A DNA stretch of 64,000 nucleotides. Source: Saccharothrix sp. Lineage in GTDB: Bacteria; Actinomycetota; Actinomycetes; Mycobacteriales; Pseudonocardiaceae. A program made the translations under genes and the position numbers. This document shows, in pieces, positions 42,635 through 50,927 of the stretch. Positions within the stretch are counted from its first letter, which is position 1. The number at the start of each line of letters is the position of its first letter. The notes under the pieces are model-generated. The model worked only from the letters and a program-made list of their open reading frames with translations, was not told where the DNA came from and did not search any database. The stretch covers positions 226,551 to 290,550 of the forward strand of contig NZ_JAPSLK010000004.1 of the NCBI RefSeq assembly GCF_031180885.1, in the 5' to 3' direction.

Positions 42635-43810
42635 TCACGTACGGCGGGCATTGAGAACGGCCAGCGCGGCTGCGGCGCAGATGGCCATGGTGGTGCCCAT
42701 GGCGACTGGGGTGACCTGGCCGGGCAGGCTCATGGCGGAGGCGGCGAGGCCGCCGACGAGGAATTGCAGCAGTCCTTGCAGGGAGGAGGCGGCTCCGGCG
42801 GCGGAGCCGTGGCCGCTCAGTGCCAGGGATGTGGCGCTGGCCAGCACGATGCCGAGCACGGACACCACCAGGAAGAGGCAGGTCAGCAGCAGCGGTAGCG
42901 GGAGGCCCAGCACGGCGCAGGTCAGGACGCCGGCGGAGCCGAGGGTTGCCGCGGTCAGGCTGACGCGCAGCAGGGTGTGTTCGTCGGCGGCGCGGCGGAC
43001 GAGCCGGCCGCCGACCTGCCCGAGCAGCACGATGCCCTGGCCGTTGAGGCCGAAGACGAGGCTGAACTGCTGGGCCGTGAGCCCGTGGGCGTCTTGCAGG
43101 ACGAACGACGATCCGGAGATGTAGGCGAACACGGCGGCGAACATCAGTGCCGCGGCGAGCACGTACCGCAGGTAATGGAGGTCGGTGACCAGCGTCCGGA
43201 AGGTCCGCAGCGTCGCGCGCGGGTGGGCCGGCGCCCGCTTGGCGCCCGGCAGCGACTCGGGCAGCGCGAAGGCGACCGCGAGCAGCAGGGCGGCGCCGAC
43301 GGCGGCGAGCACCAGGAACACCGCGCGCCAGGTGGTGAGCGCCAGCAGTTGGCCGCCGATGACGGGCGCCACGACCGGGGCGACGCCGTTGACGACCATG
43401 AGGGTGGCGAAGAACCGGGTCATGGCGGTGCCGGAGAACAGGTCCCGCACGATGGCCCGCGCCAGGACCGTGCCCGCGGCCGCACCCAGCGACCGCGGTA
43501 CCCGGCCGGCGATCAGGTGGCCGACGGTGGGCACCAGCGCGCACCACAGCGACCCCGCCAGGTACACCGCCACACCGGCGAGCAGCGGGCGGCGCCTGCC
43601 CCATGCGTCCGACAGTGGACCGACGATCACTTGGAAGAGGGCCAGGCCGACGACGAACGCCGTGAGGGTCGTCTGAACCAGCGGCGCGCTGGTGTGCAGC
43701 TGGTGGGCCATGCTCGGCATGGCGGGCAGGTACATGTCGATCGTGAGCGCACCGAAGGCGCTCAGCGAGCCGAGCAGCAGGGCCGGCCGCGCCCGGCGTC
43801 CCGGGCTCAC
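42635..43810 (-). CDS. Bcr/CflA-type MFS drug efflux transporter
   Basis: 391 residues with 12 membrane segments. DHA1/Bcr signatures: GALTIDMYLPAMPSMAHQLH, VGPLSDAWGRRRPLLAGVAV, ALGAAAGTVLARAIVRDLFSG. Exports drugs or sugar derivatives by proton exchange. It is a single gene, and its 5' end abuts a broken STAS gene at 43855, pointing to an insertion or rearrangement boundary. Confidence 0.94.
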   Translation of the reverse strand: MSPGRRARPALLLGSLSAFGALTIDMYLPAMPSMAHQLHTSAPLVQTTLTAFVVGLALFQVIVGPLSDAWGRRRPLLAGVAVYLAGSLWCALVPTVGHLIAGRVPRSLGAAAGTVLARAIVRDLFSGTAMTRFFATLMVVNGVAPVVAPVIGGQLLALTTWRAVFLVLAAVGAALLLAVAFALPESLPGAKRAPAHPRATLRTFRTLVTDLHYLRYVLAAALMFAAVFAYISGSSFVLQDAHGLTAQQFSLVFGLNGQGIVLLGQVGGRLVRRAADEHTLLRVSLTAATLGSAGVLTCAVLGLPLPLLLTCLFLVVSVLGIVLASATSLALSGHGSAAGAASSLQGLLQFLVGGLAASAMSLPGQVTPVAMGTTMAICAAAALAVLNARRT

Positions 43811-43854
43811 CGGCTGCGGGACGTCGGTGCTCTCCGCCGTGGCGACCGTCTGGC

Positions 43855-44028
43855 GATCTTGCGCACCTGGTGGAGGTGATCGCCCGAGCGGAACGGACCG
43901 GCACGGCGCTGGTGGTCTCGGCCGCTCACCGGGCCGTCCTGCGTCCGATGACGTTGACCGGGTTGGACCATGCGGTCGCCGTGCGCGGCTCGGTGGACGA
44001 CGCCGTCAGCACCGTTCTGGCGCGCTGA
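43855..44028 (+). pseudogene. Truncated STAS-domain gene
   Basis: The open frame without start codon gives DLAHLVEVIARAERTGTALV, SAAHRAVLRPMTLTGLDHAV and ends AVSTVLAR at a TGA. This is the C-terminal half of a STAS domain, close in layout to the intact protein at 6536-6889 (shared AVLRP...). The first half is replaced by the 5' flank of the MFS gene. Probably a relic of a deletion. Confidence 0.6.
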
Positions 44029-44461
44029 GGTCGGGACCCGTTCTCGGGGTTCGGCTCTTTCTTACCGGAGAGTGTCCTCCGGCCGGGTCCTCGGCTTCGT
44101 CCGGGTGTAGTCGCGGTGCGGACCGCGCTGGCCGTGGTAGTGATTCTCTCGGCCGTCGAAGTGGCGTGTGACGATCGGCGGCGGCAGTCGCTTCAACAAA
44201 GATCCCGACGGTGTGATTCCGTGCCACGGCGGAGTGAATCGGCAGACGCCTCCGTGGCGTGGGTCGTGCGCCCGGTTAGTGTTTCGCGCACGGTTGAACG
44301 GGTCACGGTCTGTTGAACGGGCCCGAATTGCGAAAGCAGCGCAATCGGTTCACGACCGCCTGCGTATCGGAGTCGGGCGAACGGCCCTTCACCGCGGCCG
44401 GCTCTCGGTTCCGGACCACATGATCCGCAACTTGCCCGTAGTCCCAACGAAAGACGAGCAG

Positions 44462-45196
44462 ATGCCCAATATTCACATCTTGCGCACCGAGCTCGGCCGG
44501 ACGCTCGACAGCGTGCGTACCTCCGTCCGCACGAATGGGTTGGCGGCGACCGCGAGCCGGATCGCGGCGGTCGCCGGGGGCCACGTGGCCCTGCCGCTGA
44601 TCCGCGCGGGACGGAGTTTCGAGCGGTTCGAGTTCCTCGGTCATCGGCTGCCGTACACGCTGGCCCGCTACAACAACTCGTTCCTGAACGAGCGCGCGGT
44701 CGAGATCTCGATTGCCCGGTGGTTCTTGGCGCAGAAGCCGGGTCGGGTTCTGGAGGTCGGCAACGTGCTGTCCCACTACGGGTTCCGTGCGGACACCGTG
44801 GTCGACAAGTACGAGGTCATCCCCGGCGTCCTGAACCACGACATCGTGGACTTCTCGCCGGAGGAGCCCTTCGACACCGTGGTGGCGATCTCGACCCTGG
44901 AACACGTCGGCTGGGACGAGCACCCGCGCCGGCCGGAGAAGGTGCTCCGTGCCGTCGAGAACCTGAGGAAGGTCGTTCGACAGGACGGCAGGATCCTCGT
45001 GACCACCCCTGTCGGGCACAACCGAACGCTGGACCTCGCCCTGCGTTCGGGGGAGATCAGCTTTCCTCGGGAGAGTTGGCTGGTGCGCAACCGCCGCAAC
45101 GAGTGGCGCGAGACCGACCGGGAGGAAGCGCTGGGCAAGAGGTACGGCTCGCCCTACACCGGCGCGAACGGACTGTTCGTCGGCATGGCCCTGTGA
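44462..45196 (+). CDS. SAM-dependent methyltransferase-like protein
   Basis: 244 residues from ATG 44462. An earlier in-frame ATG at 44168 would add Arg-rich sequence of poor quality. Class I methyltransferase outline: motif I RVLEVGNVLSHYG, acidic motif II in DKYEVIPGVLNHDIVDFSPE, motif IV VVAISTLEHVGWDEHPRRPE, followed by ILVTTPVGHN. A Ser/Arg helix region comes first (ATASRIAAVAGGHVALPLIR). The family with GNVLSHY is common near glycan or secondary-metabolite genes. Substrate unknown. No partner gene adjacent. Confidence 0.75.
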   Translation: MPNIHILRTELGRTLDSVRTSVRTNGLAATASRIAAVAGGHVALPLIRAGRSFERFEFLGHRLPYTLARYNNSFLNERAVEISIARWFLAQKPGRVLEVGNVLSHYGFRADTVVDKYEVIPGVLNHDIVDFSPEEPFDTVVAISTLEHVGWDEHPRRPEKVLRAVENLRKVVRQDGRILVTTPVGHNRTLDLALRSGEISFPRESWLVRNRRNEWRETDREEALGKRYGSPYTGANGLFVGMAL

Positions 45197-45258
45197 CATG
45201 GTCAGCCCGAACCCCTGTTCCTGCCGAGTCCACTATGGACAGCAGGTCGAGGGCAGTG

Positions 45259-48200
45259 TTACGGCCAGGACGTGGTCGTCAGGATGCCGGTGGGTCTGCC
45301 GTGCAGGACGAAAGCGCCCCACACGGCGATGTCCAGTCCGCTGTCCCGCATCGTGCGTTGGGCCGTGCGCAACGCCTCCGGCGCCGGGTCGCCGGCCAGC
45401 AGCCGCCGGTAGAACAGGACCATCAGCTCCCGGGTGGACTCGTCGGGCACCTTCCACAGCGCGGTGACGACGGTGCGTGCGCCCGCCACGCGCAGCGCCC
45501 ACCGCAGTCCCAGGACGCCCTCGCCGGGACTGTGGTCGCCGAGGCCGGTTTCGCACGCCGACAGCACCACCAGCCGGGTGCCGCGCAGGTCCATCGCGCA
45601 CACCTCTTGCGCCGTCAGCGCTCCGGTGTCCACTTCGGGCGGGGTCGGGCGCCCCGTCATCCATGCGTTGAACCCCGCCAGGGCGACGGCGGAGGACAGC
45701 AGCGGTTCGACGTCGGGGCGGCGGGAGCGGTGGCGGCGCGCGTCCACGACGAAGGTGCCCTCGCCGGGGACCTCCAGCAGGTTGATCGTCTCGTAGACGT
45801 CGTCGCGCTCGGGCGGTCCGGCGGGTGGCAGGAACAGGCCGTGGGTGGCCAGGTGCAGGACGGTGGGGGAGCGCACCGCCAGCACGGCCGCCTTCGTGGC
45901 CGCGCGGTCCAGCAGGGGTTCGACGGCCAGCAGGTCGCCGATCTCCGCGCACTCGGTCCGGGTGGCCGCCAGCCGGTCGAGCCGGCCCGGCGGCGCGCCC
46001 AGGTCGAAGTCCGGGTCGCCGACGACCAGCGGCGCGGTGGTCGGGCCGTCCGGGCGCCACCGCAGGACCTCGCGCGGGGTGGACAGGTAGCTGACGGTGT
46101 GGTCGTCGAGGAGCAGGCGGTCGGGGCGGGCGGGCAGGACCTGCCACGGCACTTGGGCGAGCGGGCCTTCGGCGGTCACCAGGAGGCGTTCGGTGGTGAC
46201 GTGGTCCAGCACCGGCGCCAGCGCGGCACGCAGCGCTTCGGCGGCGGCGGTGTCGGGTGAGCGCCGGTAGATCCCACGGCGGACCGCCTTGACCAGGTCG
46301 TCCACTGGGCCGGTGGGGCCGAGGTCGACCATCCGGACGTCCCGCCCGCCGGAGACGACGAACGCCAGGTAGCGGGTGGGGTGTCGCCGCCACGTCCGGT
46401 CCAGGTCGACGCGGGGATCGGCCGGGGGCGCACCCAGGGTCGAGTTGGCGTAGTCCACCGACTCCGCGCGGACGACGTCGACCAGGGTGGTGTCCGGGGG
46501 CAGTGCGGCGAGGACGGCGTCCGCGTCGACCGAGCCGATGCGGGCGGCGAGCGCGGCGCCGGGCACGCGGGCGGCCAGCAGCCGTTCCAACTCGTCGTGC
46601 CGGGCGCGCAGCCGGGGCAGGTCGTCGCCGTGCCCCACCAGCACGGCCCGGCTGATGTCGGCGGCCACGCGGGCCAGTTCGCGGCGCGCGTCGGCGGATT
46701 TCGGCGCGGTGGCGCGCAGTTCCAGGTACTCGGCGTCCAGCCCGCGCCGGCGCACGCTCAGCTCCCAGGCCCGCCGGACCAGCCGGGGGTCGTTCCCGCC
46801 GAGCAGGACCAGGTTCAGGTAGTTGGTGACCGTGCGGTGCAGCCGCGTGAAGTGCGCCGTCCGCAACGTCCCCGTGGCGTCGGACAGCACACCGGGCAGG
46901 TCGGCGTCTTCCAGGGCGACCAGGCGTTCCAGCGTCGTGAAGGCCTCGTCGTGGGCGCCGGTGGCGATCAGGAGTTCGGCCAGGCCGACCAGGTGGGCGC
47001 GTGACCGCGGGACGAGGTCCAGCGCTTCCCGGTACAGCCGCTGCGCCTCGTCCGGGGCACCGGTGGCCGCCCGGCACCTGGCCAGGTGGGACAGGCTCGG
47101 CGCGAGCTGCGGGTTGTCCGGGCCGTAGCGCGCCCGTGCGGCGCTCTCGGCGGCGACGGCGAACGACAGGGCGGTCTCGGTCGCGCCGATGGTGAGGTAC
47201 AGCTCGGCGAGGTTGCCCCGGGCGGTGATGAGGGTCCGGGCGTCCGCGCCGGGAGCGGTGTCCAGGATTCGGCACGCGGCGACCAGGTGGTCGGCGGCCG
47301 CGACCAGGTCCAGGTCGGCGAGGGCGATCTGGCCCTGGACCGCGAGCGCCGCGCCGTAGCGGGCGTGGTCGGGGCCCCGGTCGGCCAGGACGCGGGCGGC
47401 GGCGTCGGCGGCGAGGGCGCGTGCGGAGGCGAAGTCGCCGAGGTCGGCCAGCGCCATGGCGAGGTTCTGCGCGACGGCGACCTGGACCCGGCCGCCGGCG
47501 ACGGCCAAGGCGCGGCGGAACCACGGCACCGCGCGGTGCGGTTCGCCTTGGTGCAGCAGGCAGTGGGCGAGGTCGTTGAACGCCGACACCAGCGCGGGGT
47601 CGTCCGGGCGCAGGCGGCGTTCGAGTGCGGCGACCGCGCGGCGGATCACCGGTTCTGCCTCGGTGTGGCGGCCGTCCTCGCTCAGCACCCGCGCGTGGGT
47701 CAGTTCGGCGGTGGCGGTCAGCGGGGCGTCCGGGCCGAAGGCGCCCAATGCCAGGGTGACGGCCTGCTTGGCGGTCGCGTAGGCCTGGTCGAGGTCGTTG
47801 GCGCGCACCAGGGACAGGGCCAGGGACTGGCGGCCGCTGACCTGGTTCTCGACGGACCCGCTCCGGTCGGCCAGGGCGACGGCTTCGCTCAGGAGTGTGA
47901 TCGCCTGCGGCAGGTCGCCTTCGAGTCGGGCCACCGCGGCCAGGCCGGCCAGGGCTCGGCCGCGCAGCTGCTGGTCGCCCCGGTCGAGGACGTCCGCGAG
48001 CAGTTCGGTGGCCTCGCCCGCGTCCTCGTCGAGCAGGGCTTCGGCGAGTTCGAGGCGGATCTCGTCGGTGTCCGGGCTCAGGTCCAGCGCTTCGCGCAGC
48101 AGCCGGACGACGCCGGTGCGCGTGCCGCCTTGGAGGCGGGCGCGGGCCCTCGCCAACCGGTCGGCGGCGTCGTCCGCGCTGGTTGTCCCGGCGTCGTCCG

Positions 48201-50001
48201 CCGGGTCTTCGGGCGCGGCTTGCCGGTCGTCGGGGGTCGACCGGCGCAGGGTGTTGGCCACGTTGTGGCGCAACGAGAACAGGGCCTCCGTGTGGTCGGG
48301 GTCGGTGGTCTCGACGATGTCCAGCGCCTCCCGGTAGAGCGCCAGCGCCTCGTCGTCGCGGCCGGCCCGGTAGTGGGCGTGGGCCAGCGTGTTGAGGGTC
48401 GCGGCCAACGGGACGTCCGGGTCGGCTTCCCGCGCGCGCACGATGGCCGCGTGCGCCTCGTCGGTCGACTCCGCCTCCGCGTACAGCACCGCCAAGTCGG
48501 CTTCCGCGAGCGCCACCTCGCTGCCGTGACCGGGCAACCGGCGCCAGACCGCCGCCGCGCGCCGCGCCCACGACTCGGCGGAACCCGGGTCGCCGGCCGC
48601 CCGGTACACCCGACCGAGGTCGCGCATCGCCGCCGCGACCAGGGCGTGCGTCTCCCCGTGCTCGGCGCGGCGCAGGGCCAGCGCGCGTTCGCACCACGGG
48701 ACGGCGCCGGCGGGCCGCTCCTGGTGGAACACCGCCTCGCCGATCGCCGTGCACAGGTCCGCGAGCTGGTCACCCGCCACGCCGGGCAGGTCGACGACCT
48801 CGCGCAGGACGTCCTCGGCTTCGGCGTGCCGTCCGGCGTCGGACAGCCGCCGGGCCTGGGCCCGGTGGACGCGCACCACGTCCTCGGCGTCGACCGCCGC
48901 GGCGGGATCGCGGACCACGGCCAGCGCGTCGTCCAACGCCCGGTCGGCCTCCGGGCGCATCGCGGCGAGGCTCACCAACAGCCGCACCAGCCCGGAAGGA
49001 TCGACCCGGGACAGGTGTCCGCGCGCGGCTTCGACCAGGTCGTCGGCCTCCGGCGCACCCACCCGCAGGGCGAGCACGGCCCAACTCCCCAGTTGACGGG
49101 CGTGCTGCACGGACCCGGTGCCGTGCTCCTCCTCGGCCAGGCGCGTCGCGCGCGGTGCCAGTGCGTAGGCCGCCTCGTACTCGCCGCGCGCGTGCAATTC
49201 GGCCACCCGGTCGAGGAGGTGGCCGGGCTGGGACACTTCGCCGGGCGTGTCGTCGGCCAACAGCCGCAGGTCCTCCACGCGCCGCCAGGCGTCGGGGGAC
49301 AGCGGCAGGCGGGAGTCGCCCGCGACCTGGTCGACCAGGTCGACGAACGCCTCCGCCAGCACGAACGGGTGAAATTCCGCGTAGGCGGCGACGACGTTGG
49401 CGGACCCGGCGTCCAGGATCGTGCCGACCGCGCGCTCCAGGTCGTCTTCGCTCGCCCACGCCAGCAACGTCCGCCGGACCTCGTCGCGGACCTCCGCCGC
49501 GTCGGGGCTGCCCAGCCGCGCGGCGTGCGCCAGGTGGTGGTGGGCCTGCACGAGCCGCCCGGAGTCCACCAGCACCAGGCCCAGGTTGAACCGGGCGATG
49601 ACTTCGTCCGGGGCCAACCGCACCGCCTCGGTCAGGTCGCGCAGGGCGGTGTCCAGGTCGCCTTCGCGGGCGTGCAGCCCGCCGCGGTCCGACCACAGGT
49701 ACCAGACGTCCGGGTGGTCGGAGACCAACCGGTCCAGGTCGGCGACGGCCTCCCGGTCCCGGTCGAGCGCGGCCAGGGCCAGCGCGCGCTGGTAGCGCGC
49801 CGGGAACCGGTCGGGGTCGGCCGCGAGGACCCGGTCGAACTCGGCCACCGCCCCCTCGGTGTCGGCCACGGCGCGCAGGGCGATCCCCAGGCCCGTCCGG
49901 GCGGCGAGGTCGTCGGGGTGCGCGGCGAGGTGCCGCCGGTACTCGGCCACGGCCTCGGGCCACCGCCCCAGGCCGCTGAGTTCCTCCGCCCTGCCACTCA
50001 C
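45259..50001 (-). CDS. TPR-CHAT (caspase-like peptidase) protein
   Basis: 1580 residues from GTG 50001 in a GTGA overlap. Residues about 10-1150 are many TPR-like helix pairs (AVAEYRRHLAAHPDDLAART, LALAALDRDREAVADLDRLV and others). Residues about 1250-1580 form a CHAT caspase-like domain. The catalytic His is in VLHLATHGLFLPP (about residue 1382) and the catalytic Cys in LVVLSACETGLGDHSPGEGV (about 1482). The family contains separase-related proteases used in bacterial conflict and cell-death systems, where the TPR part senses a signal. Coupled to a three-TM protein and a tiny acidic protein. Confidence 0.92.
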   Translation of the reverse strand: MSGRAEELSGLGRWPEAVAEYRRHLAAHPDDLAARTGLGIALRAVADTEGAVAEFDRVLAADPDRFPARYQRALALAALDRDREAVADLDRLVSDHPDVWYLWSDRGGLHAREGDLDTALRDLTEAVRLAPDEVIARFNLGLVLVDSGRLVQAHHHLAHAARLGSPDAAEVRDEVRRTLLAWASEDDLERAVGTILDAGSANVVAAYAEFHPFVLAEAFVDLVDQVAGDSRLPLSPDAWRRVEDLRLLADDTPGEVSQPGHLLDRVAELHARGEYEAAYALAPRATRLAEEEHGTGSVQHARQLGSWAVLALRVGAPEADDLVEAARGHLSRVDPSGLVRLLVSLAAMRPEADRALDDALAVVRDPAAAVDAEDVVRVHRAQARRLSDAGRHAEAEDVLREVVDLPGVAGDQLADLCTAIGEAVFHQERPAGAVPWCERALALRRAEHGETHALVAAAMRDLGRVYRAAGDPGSAESWARRAAAVWRRLPGHGSEVALAEADLAVLYAEAESTDEAHAAIVRAREADPDVPLAATLNTLAHAHYRAGRDDEALALYREALDIVETTDPDHTEALFSLRHNVANTLRRSTPDDRQAAPEDPADDAGTTSADDAADRLARARARLQGGTRTGVVRLLREALDLSPDTDEIRLELAEALLDEDAGEATELLADVLDRGDQQLRGRALAGLAAVARLEGDLPQAITLLSEAVALADRSGSVENQVSGRQSLALSLVRANDLDQAYATAKQAVTLALGAFGPDAPLTATAELTHARVLSEDGRHTEAEPVIRRAVAALERRLRPDDPALVSAFNDLAHCLLHQGEPHRAVPWFRRALAVAGGRVQVAVAQNLAMALADLGDFASARALAADAAARVLADRGPDHARYGAALAVQGQIALADLDLVAAADHLVAACRILDTAPGADARTLITARGNLAELYLTIGATETALSFAVAAESAARARYGPDNPQLAPSLSHLARCRAATGAPDEAQRLYREALDLVPRSRAHLVGLAELLIATGAHDEAFTTLERLVALEDADLPGVLSDATGTLRTAHFTRLHRTVTNYLNLVLLGGNDPRLVRRAWELSVRRRGLDAEYLELRATAPKSADARRELARVAADISRAVLVGHGDDLPRLRARHDELERLLAARVPGAALAARIGSVDADAVLAALPPDTTLVDVVRAESVDYANSTLGAPPADPRVDLDRTWRRHPTRYLAFVVSGGRDVRMVDLGPTGPVDDLVKAVRRGIYRRSPDTAAAEALRAALAPVLDHVTTERLLVTAEGPLAQVPWQVLPARPDRLLLDDHTVSYLSTPREVLRWRPDGPTTAPLVVGDPDFDLGAPPGRLDRLAATRTECAEIGDLLAVEPLLDRAATKAAVLAVRSPTVLHLATHGLFLPPAGPPERDDVYETINLLEVPGEGTFVVDARRHRSRRPDVEPLLSSAVALAGFNAWMTGRPTPPEVDTGALTAQEVCAMDLRGTRLVVLSACETGLGDHSPGEGVLGLRWALRVAGARTVVTALWKVPDESTRELMVLFYRRLLAGDPAPEALRTAQRTMRDSGLDIAVWGAFVLHGRPTGILTTTSWP

Positions 50002-50492
50002 CCGTGCGCCGTCGTCAGCACCGCCGCGACCCCCAGCACCACCAGGGCGACCACCTGGACGATCAGGCCCACCGCGACCCAGCGCGCCTTGAAGTCGTTG
50101 GCGCGCCGCAAGGTCGCCAGGGTGCGGACCATCAGCGAGGCGACGTTGTTGCGGGCGTCCACCTCGTCGTCGGTCCAGTGGTCGGCGACCATCCGGCCCA
50201 GCGTGCGGGGCGCGGCCACGGCGTAGTGCCGGTTCCACCCGGCGACGACCCCGCACGCCGCCGCCGCGGCGAACAGCAGCACCGCGGCCCCGGTCGTGAC
50301 CGTCACCGCCGGCGGGAACCGGGGCGTGGCGGCCGTCTTGACCACGGCGGCCACCCCCGTGAGCAGGGTGACCAAGACCCCGGAGGTCGTGATCAACGCC
50401 TGCCCGCGCGCGTCGAACGCCGCCCGCCGCTCCCGCTCGGCCTTGACCTCCGCCTCGACGAACGCGGCGTAGGTCTTGCCCTGCTCACTCAC
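49998..50492 (-). CDS. Three-TM membrane protein of the CHAT operon
   Basis: 164 residues from GTG 50492. A charged N-terminal helix (AFVEAEVKAERERRAAFDAR) leads to membrane segments ALITTSGVLVTLLTGVAAVV, VTTGAAVLLFAAAAACGVVA and the C-terminal VGLIVQVVALVVLGVAAVLT. A soluble loop between TM2 and TM3 has DEVDARNNVASLMVRTLATL. Similar small proteins accompany CHAT or TIR effectors and may be the membrane sensor or target. Overlaps the CHAT gene by 4 bases. Function not known. Confidence 0.8.
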   Translation of the reverse strand: MSEQGKTYAAFVEAEVKAERERRAAFDARGQALITTSGVLVTLLTGVAAVVKTAATPRFPPAVTVTTGAAVLLFAAAAACGVVAGWNRHYAVAAPRTLGRMVADHWTDDEVDARNNVASLMVRTLATLRRANDFKARWVAVGLIVQVVALVVLGVAAVLTTAHG

Positions 50493-50619
50493 CACGCGTC
50501 TCGAACGGCCAGGACCCCTCCTCGAATGGGTCCTCCCCACGCACGTTCTCGACCTCCAGCCACTCCTGGTCGGAGGGCGGCGGCTTGGGCGGCTCGGCGG
50601 CCGCGGGATCGGTGGTCAT
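50485..50619 (-). CDS. 44-residue acidic protein heading the CHAT operon
   Basis: From ATG 50619 the frame reads TTDPAAAEPPKPPPSDQEWL then EVENVRGEDPFEEGSWPFET and stops, overlapping the next start by 8 bases. Pro-rich then acidic and aromatic, with no Cys. Too short for routine prediction, but the overlap and composition argue that it is real. It might be a CHAT substrate, activator or regulator. Nothing homologous is recognised. Confidence 0.6.
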   Translation of the reverse strand: MTTDPAAAEPPKPPPSDQEWLEVENVRGEDPFEEGSWPFETRGE

Positions 50620-50927
50620 ATCCCGATTATCGCGCCGAGACGATCAGCGTTTCGGGGTCGAGCCTGGTCGCGCACGTCTCACGATTCCGCGCGTCATGAG
50701 GACGGGTGATCGGCCGGTTGAGGCCTCCTGCGCGGAGGAGGTCGCAGCGTGCGAGTGGTTCCTGGAAGGATCGGGCCGAGCCGCAAGGCGGATCGGATCG
50801 TCTGGTGGTGTCCATGGCCCGTCCACCACCCGCTGGCGCCTCCCAGGCCCAGAACGCCACCGGCTGACCGTCGCGCTGTGCTGCCGGCGGGGACTGGTCC
50901 CAGCGCTGCTCACCTACCCTCCACCAC
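50620..50927. other. Divergent intergenic region
   Basis: About 300 bases between the start of the CHAT operon (minus) and the lipoprotein gene (plus). It should contain both promoters. I see no convincing gene, hairpin or operator palindrome in it. Confidence 0.4.

Noticed and set aside
47086..50226. Open plus-strand frame of over 1000 codons across the CHAT gene
   Set aside because: Antisense shadow of the TPR-CHAT gene: Arg/Gly/Val-rich without domain features, while the minus strand has clear TPR and catalytic motifs.
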